Source: Bacteroidaceae bacterium
GTDB taxonomy: Bacteria; Bacteroidota; Bacteroidia; Bacteroidales; Bacteroidaceae
DNA: 5,940 nt
Assembly: GCA_900770655.1 (NCBI GenBank)
Contig: CAAGLA010000027.1
Coordinates: 1 to 5,940, forward strand
Direction: 5' to 3'
Part shown: positions 1 through 5,055 of the stretch, piece after piece
Layout of the letters: each line of letters begins with the position of its first letter
How positions within the stretch are numbered: position 1 is the first letter of the stretch
Made by a program: the position numbers and the translations under genes
Notes under the pieces: model-generated
The model's input: only the letters and a program-made list of their open reading frames with translations
Told to the model about the DNA's origin: nothing
The model's database searches: none

Positions 1-69
1 AAGTTGTTTGTGGCAAGCAACAGCCAACCGAAGAATGTTGCTTGCAACTTGTGAGCAAAAGGCTGTTGC
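1..69. repeat. Overlapping inverted repeats able to form two alternative hairpins
   Basis: GCAAGCAACA (13-22) is the exact reverse complement of TGTTGCTTGC (36-45), with a 13-nt spacer. The arms AAGTT (1-5) and AACTT (46-50) could lengthen the stem past an internal bulge. A second pair, GCAACAGCC (17-25) and GGCTGTTGC (61-69), shares bases 17-22 with the first, so the two stems cannot form together. No U-tract follows either one. The element touches the window edge, so it could be the 3' end of a structure belonging to the gene further left. The function is unknown. Confidence 0.5.
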
Positions 70-93
70 GACTAATTTTTACGAGTGACGGGC

Positions 94-135
94 GTTTTTG
101 TAACTTTTTGCGCGACAAAAAGTTAAATAAAAAAC
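94..135. repeat. T/A-rich palindrome, possible dispersed repeat or weak bidirectional terminator
   Basis: TAACTTTTTG (101-110) pairs perfectly with CAAAAAGTTA (116-125) around a CGCGA loop. After a small bulge, GTTTTT (94-99) pairs with AAAAAC (130-135). Palindromes built on ACTTTTTG/CAAAAAGT arms are familiar between genes in Bacteroidota genomes; that is general recollection, not a search result. The stem is symmetric and flanked by T-rich sequence on one side and A-rich on the other, so it could act on transcripts from either direction, but its low G+C content makes it a weak terminator. Confidence 0.5.
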
Positions 136-268
136 AGTCCAAAAGCAAGAATACCTCTTGGGGTACCGAGAAATTAAAAGAGAAATAAAGCTATTTGTAT
201 AGTGAGTACACTACAAACAAAACATACGCACACCTTTTTGCTACTGAACCCATTGTTATCCCAGTCAC

Positions 269-282
269 AGGGAAGCTTCCCT
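269..282. repeat. 14-bp perfect palindrome AGGGAAGCTTCCCT
   Basis: All 14 bases are self-complementary. As RNA it would give only a 5-bp stem with an AGCT loop and no following U-tract, so a protein-binding dyad is as likely as a terminator. It lies about 225 bp upstream of the gyrB -33 element, which is too far for a simple operator of that promoter. No gene start nearby gives it an obvious role. Confidence 0.35.
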
Positions 283-493
283 AATTTACAGCAAAGAGAC
301 ACTTCGTCACATTCAGCATAACAAGGCTTGGTTTTTACTGACAAGTTCATTTACAAACGAGCCCCAACGATACCGCAAAATACGGAACAGCAGTATTCAA
401 AAGCAATTTTTGCATCATTCCCAACAAACCCTTGCCACCTTGCAGCCAAGACAAATCAAACTACTTTTTCCAGAATTGTTTTTGTGTTGTTTT

Positions 494-533
494 TTAGTAA
501 AAAGTACTTGTAAAATCGCGCCATTTTTACTAA
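494..533. promoter_or_regulatory. 10-bp inverted repeat spanning the gyrB promoter (candidate operator)
   Basis: TTAGTAAAAA (494-503) and TTTTTACTAA (524-533) are exact reverse complements separated by 20 nt. The left arm lies just upstream of the -33 element and the right arm covers the first three bases of the -7 element. Because the left arm sits in a near-symmetric stretch, TTTTTAGTAA (491-500) is also a direct repeat of the right arm with one mismatch, 33 bp away, about three helical turns. A looser copy, TTAGAAAAA, is at 553-561 in the leader. A regulator bound here would overlap RNA polymerase, but A/T-rich DNA can form such repeats by chance. Confidence 0.45.
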
Positions 534-538
534 CTTTG
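507..538 (+). promoter_or_regulatory. Bacteroides-type promoter of gyrB
   Basis: TAACTTTG (531-538) matches the Bacteroides -7 consensus TAnnTTTG exactly. CTTG (507-510) supplies the -33 element at a 20-nt spacing, inside the usual range for this class. Transcription would start near 543-548, leaving a leader of roughly 20-25 nt before the ATG at 568. The leader has no Shine-Dalgarno motif and is A/T-rich, which is normal in Bacteroidota. The start site is predicted, not measured. Confidence 0.75.
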
Positions 539-567
539 TTCAGTTATTTTGGTTAGAAAAATCTGTT

Positions 568-2529
568 ATGAGCGAAGAGATAAATAAAAATTCAGCAGCC
601 AATTATTCAGCCGACAGCATCCAAGTTCTCGAAGGCTTGGAAGCAGTACGTAAACGCCCTGCAATGTACATTGGAGACATTAGCGAAAAGGGACTTCACC
701 ACTTGGTTTACGAGGTCGTGGACAACTCCATCGACGAGGCTATGGCCGGCTTCTGCACACACATAAATGTAACAATCAACCCCGGAAACTCAATCACTGT
801 TCAGGACAACGGCCGTGGTATCCCTGTAGATATGCACGAAAAGGAGGGCCGTTCGGCCCTAGAGGTTGTAATGACAGTGCTGCACGCCGGCGGTAAATTC
901 AACAAGGATTCCTACAAGGTATCGGGTGGTCTTCACGGCGTGGGTGTTTCCTGCGTCAACGCCCTTTCAAAGCATATGAAGACCGAAGTATTCCGCGACG
1001 GCAAGCACTACGAGCAGAACTACTCTTGCGGCAAGCCGCTTGGAGAGGTCCGTTGCGTTGGCGAAACCACAATAAGGGGTACAAAGCAGACATTCCAGCC
1101 CGACGATTCCATTTTCGTTGTTTCGGAATACCAATACCAGATTCTCGCGACCCGCTTGCGCGAGCTTGCATACCTGAACGCCGGCATCACCATTACACTC
1201 ACCGACGAGCGTGAGGCCGACGAGAACGGCAATTTCAAGAGCGAGACATTCTACTCGACCGAAGGCCTTAAGGAGTTTGTCCGCTACATAGACTCTTCAC
1301 GCACACCGCTTATTGGCGATGTAATATACCTCAACACCGAAAAGAACAACATACCCATTGAGGTTGCAATTATATACAACACCGGCTACAGCGAAAACGT
1401 ACACACATACGTAAACAATATCAACACCATTGAAGGCGGTACACACCTTGCCGGTTTCCGCCGTGCCCTCACCCGCACACTCAAGAAGTATGCCGACGAT
1501 ACAAAGGCATTGGAGAAGGCTAAGGTAGAGATTTCGGGCGAAGACTTCCGCGAGGGTTTGACAGCCATTGTTTCCGTTAAGGTTGCAGAGCCTCAGTTCG
1601 AAGGACAGACAAAGACAAAGCTCGGCAACAGCGAGGTAACAGGCGCTGTAGACCAAGCTGTGGGCGAAGCTCTTGCCTACTACCTCGAAGAGCACCCGAA
1701 AGAGGCAAGAATGGTTGTCGACAAGGTTGTTCTTGCTGCAACAGCACGTATAGCAGCCCGCAAGGCACGCGAGAGCGTACAGCGCAAGAGCCCAATGAGC
1801 GGTTGCGGTATGCCCGGTAAGCTCGCCGACTGTTCCGACAAAGACCCTGCAAACTGCGAACTCTTCCTCGTCGAGGGTGACTCGGCGGGCGGTTCAGCAA
1901 AGCAAGGCCGCAAGAACAAGTTCCAAGCCATATTGCCGTTGAGAGGTAAAATCCTTAATGTTGAGAAGGTTATGTGGCACAAGGCATTCGAGAGCGACGA
2001 GATAAACAATATTATCCAAGCTATTGGCGTGCGTTTCGGTTTAGACCCCGAAGACAGCAAGAAAGCCAACATAGAAAAGCTGCGCTACCACAAGATTATA
2101 ATGATGGCCGATGCCGATGTCGACGGTGCACACATCGGGACACTTATTATGACACTCTTCTACCGCTATATGCCCGAAATTATCGAGGGCGGCCACCTCT
2201 ACAAGGCAATGCCGCCTCTCTACCTATGTTCAAAGGGCAAGGTAAAGAAATATTGCTACGACGATCGCGAAAAAGACGCGTTCATACAGGAATATGCCGG
2301 CGGTAACGAAAAGGACATAAACATACAGCGCTACAAAGGTCTTGGTGAAATGAACCCCGAACAGCTTTGGGACACCACTATGAACCCCGAGACAAGAACC
2401 CTGAAGCAGGTGACTATTCGCGACGCCCAAGAGGCCGACTATATATTCTCAATGCTTATGGGCGACGATGTAGGCCCACGCCGCGAATTCATTGAAAAGA
2501 ATGCAACATACGCAAACATCGATGCGTAA
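568..2529 (+). CDS. gyrB: DNA gyrase subunit B
   Basis: This is the ATPase subunit of DNA gyrase, which with GyrA introduces negative supercoils using ATP in the cytoplasm. The 653 residues run in the usual order. The GHKL ATPase domain has YEVVDN (catalytic Glu49, Mg-binding Asn53), DNGRGIP (from Asp80) and GGLHGVG (120-126). The transducer domain has QTKTKLG (347-353, Lys349 contacting ATP phosphate). The TOPRIM domain has EGDSAGG (Glu436) and DADVDG (Asp515, Asp517, Asp519, metal binding). QRYKGLGEMNPEQLW (587-601) lies in the C-terminal part. The roughly 165-residue insertion of E. coli GyrB (804 aa) is absent, as in most phyla. Arg143 matches E. coli Arg136 (coumarin contact) and Asp438 matches Asp426. 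Position 459 is Arg where E. coli has Lys447, a common natural variant. The start follows a good promoter and matches family length. ParE is the main alternative, but these motifs fit GyrB better. Confidence 0.97.
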   Translation: MSEEINKNSAANYSADSIQVLEGLEAVRKRPAMYIGDISEKGLHHLVYEVVDNSIDEAMAGFCTHINVTINPGNSITVQDNGRGIPVDMHEKEGRSALEVVMTVLHAGGKFNKDSYKVSGGLHGVGVSCVNALSKHMKTEVFRDGKHYEQNYSCGKPLGEVRCVGETTIRGTKQTFQPDDSIFVVSEYQYQILATRLRELAYLNAGITITLTDEREADENGNFKSETFYSTEGLKEFVRYIDSSRTPLIGDVIYLNTEKNNIPIEVAIIYNTGYSENVHTYVNNINTIEGGTHLAGFRRALTRTLKKYADDTKALEKAKVEISGEDFREGLTAIVSVKVAEPQFEGQTKTKLGNSEVTGAVDQAVGEALAYYLEEHPKEARMVVDKVVLAATARIAARKARESVQRKSPMSGCGMPGKLADCSDKDPANCELFLVEGDSAGGSAKQGRKNKFQAILPLRGKILNVEKVMWHKAFESDEINNIIQAIGVRFGLDPEDSKKANIEKLRYHKIIMMADADVDGAHIGTLIMTLFYRYMPEIIEGGHLYKAMPPLYLCSKGKVKKYCYDDREKDAFIQEYAGGNEKDINIQRYKGLGEMNPEQLWDTTMNPETRTLKQVTIRDAQEADYIFSMLMGDDVGPRREFIEKNATYANIDA

Positions 2530-2544
2530 TATACAATAACAATG

Positions 2545-2577
2545 AGGGGTAGCCGCGCGGCTACCCCTTTGATTTTT
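2545..2577 (+). terminator. Intrinsic terminator of gyrB
   Basis: AGGGGTAGCC (2545-2554) and GGCTACCCCT (2559-2568) form a perfect 10-bp, G+C-rich stem with a GCGC loop; the whole 24 bp is one palindrome. A T-rich run, TTTGATTTTTT, follows directly and ends at 2577. The element starts 15 nt after the gyrB stop codon, the classic position. The upstream side lacks an A-tract, so it should work mainly in the forward direction. Confidence 0.92.
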
Positions 2578-2584
2578 TAAGATT

Positions 2585-3229
2585 ATGCGAACACTCACTA
2601 CCCTGCTGCTACTCGCAATATGCACCCTTAAAGCCGGTGCACAGCCACCATTGGAAGGTTTCCTGCGCATACAGGACCTCGACAACACCATTGCCGTAGA
2701 CCTTATGTATGCCAAAAGCGACAATTTCGTGGGTGAGGTGATGTACGACTTCACCGAAGCCTACCTTCACCCTAAGGCAGCACACGCCGTTGTAGAGGCC
2801 AACAGGCTGCTGTCGCAAGCACACCCCGGCTGGCGACTGTGCATATACGATGCAACACGCCCTATGCGCGTTCAGCAGATAATGTGGGACAAGGTAAAGG
2901 GTACACCGCAGCAGAACTACGTAAGCAACCCGGCAAGAGGCGGCGGCCTGCACAACTACGGTCTTGCGGTAGATGTGAGCATTATAGACGAGAAGGGCGA
3001 CAGCATAGATATGGGAACAAAAGTCGATGCACTGACACCACTGAGCCACACCGACCGCGAAGAGGAACTTGTGCGGCAAGGAAAGATTAGCCGTGAGGCT
3101 ATGGAGAACCGAAGGCTGCTGCGCCGCGTTATGACAGAGGCCGGGTTCAAGCCCCTGCGCAGTGAATGGTGGCACTTCAACTTCACCACCCGCGCCGACG
3201 CAAGAGCAAACTACCGCGTTGTGGAGTAA
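2585..3229 (+). CDS. Secreted D-alanyl-D-alanine dipeptidase, VanX/DdpX-like (peptidase family M15D)
   Basis: This 214-residue protein is a zinc dipeptidase expected to split D-Ala-D-Ala. Residues 1 to about 20 form a signal peptide: Arg2, a leucine-rich core, and a small-residue end AGAQ typical of Bacteroidota. It should therefore act in the periplasm, unlike cytoplasmic VanX. The zinc site is HNYGLAVD (His123, Asp130) plus SEWWH (catalytic Glu194, zinc ligand His197). YDATRP (88-93) carries Arg92, matching the substrate-binding Arg71 of VanX. MGTKVDAL (143-150) corresponds to the family's MGTxFD stretch with Val for Phe. A role in peptidoglycan turnover or recycling is more likely than glycopeptide resistance, since no vanH, vanA or vanRS-like neighbour is present. 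The start is supported by the signal peptide. It lies 55 nt after gyrB with the gyrB terminator between them, and no separate promoter was recognised. Confidence 0.88.
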   Translation: MRTLTTLLLLAICTLKAGAQPPLEGFLRIQDLDNTIAVDLMYAKSDNFVGEVMYDFTEAYLHPKAAHAVVEANRLLSQAHPGWRLCIYDATRPMRVQQIMWDKVKGTPQQNYVSNPARGGGLHNYGLAVDVSIIDEKGDSIDMGTKVDALTPLSHTDREEELVRQGKISREAMENRRLLRRVMTEAGFKPLRSEWWHFNFTTRADARANYRVVE

Positions 3230-3268
3230 CAATATTTCTCAAAAGCAGAACATTCGCCCTGCCCCTGA

Positions 3269-4378
3269 CTATACCTTAAGGAACACCTTGTTTCGGTACA
3301 GAAAATAGAGCAACAGCCAGCACACAAGCACATAGCAGCACCAGTAGCCAAGAGCATAATAGGATTCGGGCAACAAGCCGAGCAGACCGCCGAAAAGCGT
3401 CGACACAGGCTTGTGGAAATCCAAGAACTGCTGTGCAAGATATATGGTTATTGAGTTAACGCCTATAACCCTGAAGAAGAACGACCAGCGTTGCCACCCA
3501 AGCACATCCACAACAAAGTAGAAAAGCGAGAAAAGAAGCAGCGACCAACCGCCCGCAACACAGACAAAAGAGCTTGTCCACAGGTTTTTGTTTATGGGAA
3601 GAACAGAACCCCACGCATAGCCCAAGCCAAGCAGCAGAAGAGCCACGCACAGCATTGCAGCACTCTTTCTGTAACCGTTGCCGCAACGCTCGCCACGCAC
3701 GAAATCACCGGTAAACATACCAAGCAGAGCCGTTACTATAGCCGGCAAGGTCGACAGCAGCCCTTCGGGGTCGTGAACACCGTTGTGCAGTACGCCGGGC
3801 AATAACAGGCGGTCGACGTAACCGACAATAGAACCTTCCATCGATAGAGAGCCGGCTCCTTCGGGAGCATCGGGGGCCACAAAGAGCGCCAGCAAGGCCC
3901 AATAGCCAAGCAGCAGGGCTATAGCTGTGGAGAATACCGTTTTACGGCCGGCCCACACATAGAGCAGAGCGGCGAACATCCAAGCCAAGCCAATGCGCCC
4001 AAGCACACTGGCATAGCGCAGGTTGTCGAAGTCGAACTGCAGCAGGCCATTATAGAACACCCCCAACAGCACAAGCAACAAGCCACGGCGTATAATCTTT
4101 AGCGTTACAGCCTTGCGCGAAGCGCCACGCTCGCGCTGCTTGGCAAAAGAGAAGGGAAAAGAGATACCCGCAAGAAAGAGAAATAGAGGGAATATAAGGT
4201 CGTAGAACACAAAGCCGTCCCAAGCGACGTGCCCCATTTGCGATGCCGCCCAAGCAGAAAATTCCCCGGGGAAGAGAGCTGCCAACGAAAGCACCACAAG
4301 TTCCCCACCCATTATAAAGCACATATCAAAGCCGCGTAAGGCATCGAGCGACAGCAAACGACTGGTCTTCTCTTTCAT
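3269..4378 (-). CDS. DUF5009 / HGSNAT-like (NagX-type) membrane acyltransferase
   Basis: A 369-residue integral membrane protein with about ten hydrophobic segments (roughly 20-37, 56-76, 98-114, 125-143, 148-168, 207-226, 240-260, 270-292, 300-316, 342-362). The N-terminal RLLSLDALRGFDM (7-19) is the signature of this superfamily. GHVAWDGFVFYDLIFP (49-64) aligns with the human lysosomal heparan-alpha-glucosaminide N-acetyltransferase segment whose His carries the acetyl group, so His50 is the predicted catalytic residue. DPEGLLSTLPAI (203-214) and PINKNLWTSSF (261-271) are further conserved blocks. By family, it would move acetyl from cytoplasmic acetyl-CoA to a sugar on the other side of the inner membrane; the substrate is not predictable. 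It lies 11 nt downstream of the nitroreductase gene, probably cotranscribed. It converges on the dipeptidase gene with a 39-nt gap (3230-3268) in which I see no clear terminator hairpin. Confidence 0.87.
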   Translation of the reverse strand: MKEKTSRLLSLDALRGFDMCFIMGGELVVLSLAALFPGEFSAWAASQMGHVAWDGFVFYDLIFPLFLFLAGISFPFSFAKQRERGASRKAVTLKIIRRGLLLVLLGVFYNGLLQFDFDNLRYASVLGRIGLAWMFAALLYVWAGRKTVFSTAIALLLGYWALLALFVAPDAPEGAGSLSMEGSIVGYVDRLLLPGVLHNGVHDPEGLLSTLPAIVTALLGMFTGDFVRGERCGNGYRKSAAMLCVALLLLGLGYAWGSVLPINKNLWTSSFVCVAGGWSLLLFSLFYFVVDVLGWQRWSFFFRVIGVNSITIYLAQQFLDFHKPVSTLFGGLLGLLPESYYALGYWCCYVLVCWLLLYFLYRNKVFLKV

Positions 4379-4389
4379 TCTGGCAGAAT

Positions 4390-5019
4390 TTATTCAATTA
4401 TTAAATCGGCGGCAACTATCTTGGGTACACAATGCTGCTCACCGCTGCGGTAGTAGCTGCAATCTTCGCCCGCGTTAATATCGACCACTTTCACACGCTC
4501 GGCACTCTTTCCCACAGCCACCAGCATTAACGGAGTGAGAGAAAGCCCAAGCAGAGAGGCCACCCGCTCTTTGTCGAACGACATTATGCACACACCGTTG
4601 AGCCCTATCTCAACAGCCTGCAACAACATACTCTGCACCGATATTCCTAAATCTATATATGTGCTTGTGCGCGGCTCTATTGTAGAGCATACAACAATAA
4701 AAGCATTGGGTTCGTACCCCTTTAGCGGTAACCCGCCCAAAGAGCCGCCCATAGTAACAAAAGGAAGCAGTTCCTTAGCTTCAGCGGCAGTAACAAGGCG
4801 AAAGCGCAGCGACTGCCTGTTACGTGCCGACGCCACACGGCTGTTCACAGCCACAATACGGCGCAGCTGGTCTTCGCGCACAACAAAAGAGGTGTCGAAA
4901 AGACGCGTGCTGCGGTTTTTCTCTATCAGCGAATAGAAAGTATGCTTGGGCTTCTGTGCCGCAGCACCGGCCACAGCGCGGTGCTGTTCCATTCGTTTTT
5001 CTAAGTAGTTATCGGCCAT
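4390..5019 (-). CDS. Nitroreductase-family FMN-dependent protein
   Basis: This is a 209-residue protein of the nitroreductase fold, an FMN-binding NAD(P)H oxidoreductase, probably a cytoplasmic homodimer. KNRSTRLFD (34-42) is the N-terminal FMN-phosphate-binding region. SARNRQSLRFRLV (64-76) matches the next flavin-contact segment. LGISVQSMLLQAVEIGLNGVCIM (124-146) is the central helix and glycine-rich strand typical of the family. LVAVGKSAE (166-174) precedes the C-terminal arm. The first 25 residues form a charged leader ahead of the fold; similar leaders with a YLEKRM-like start are common in Bacteroidales members. No signal peptide or membrane segment is seen. The natural substrate (nitro compound, quinone or other) cannot be read from sequence. 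It sits 36 nt after the FISUMP gene and 11 nt before the membrane acyltransferase gene. The start gives the leader expected for Bacteroidales homologues; no Shine-Dalgarno sequence is present. Confidence 0.85.
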   Translation of the reverse strand: MADNYLEKRMEQHRAVAGAAAQKPKHTFYSLIEKNRSTRLFDTSFVVREDQLRRIVAVNSRVASARNRQSLRFRLVTAAEAKELLPFVTMGGSLGGLPLKGYEPNAFIVVCSTIEPRTSTYIDLGISVQSMLLQAVEIGLNGVCIMSFDKERVASLLGLSLTPLMLVAVGKSAERVKVVDINAGEDCSYYRSGEQHCVPKIVAADLIIE

Positions 5020-5055
5020 AAATGGGGATTTTATAGAGTAATTGGTTCTGCTAAA

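Larger units (their letters stand above)
1..567. other. Gene-free region upstream of gyrB
   Basis: No credible coding region, tRNA or rRNA is visible here. The longest forward ATG frame (328-513) encodes a 61-residue peptide of low-complexity composition with no recognisable motif. Two frames are open off the left edge (forward from 3 to 188, reverse from 190 down to 2), but neither translation resembles a protein and both run through palindromic DNA. The stretch is AT-rich (39 of 100 bases are G or C at 181-280). It holds several inverted repeats, listed separately, and the gyrB promoter at its right end. The gene to the left lies outside the window. Confidence 0.7.

Noticed and set aside
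2..190. Frames open across the left edge on both strands (forward 3-188, reverse 190-2)
   Set aside because: Both translate through the palindromes, lack any family resemblance and overlap each other. Open frames of about 60 codons at a window edge are weak evidence.
194..217. Imperfect hairpin TTTG-TAGTG / CACTA-CAAA in the upstream region
   Set aside because: It is short, has a 2-nt bulge and low G+C content, and shows no relation to a gene start or T-tract; it is likely chance.
328..513. Forward 61-codon frame starting at an ATG upstream of gyrB
   Set aside because: The composition is that of translated A/T-rich noncoding DNA, no motif is recognisable, and the frame runs into the palindromic promoter region of gyrB.
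2585..3229. Vancomycin-resistance gene
   Set aside because: VanX homologues occur widely outside resistance clusters; this one has a signal peptide and no ligase, dehydrogenase or two-component genes nearby in the window.
2609..3232. Long reverse-strand frame opposite the dipeptidase gene
   Set aside because: It is a shadow of a gene with complete catalytic motifs and a signal peptide on the forward strand; its cysteine- and valine-rich translation matches no family.
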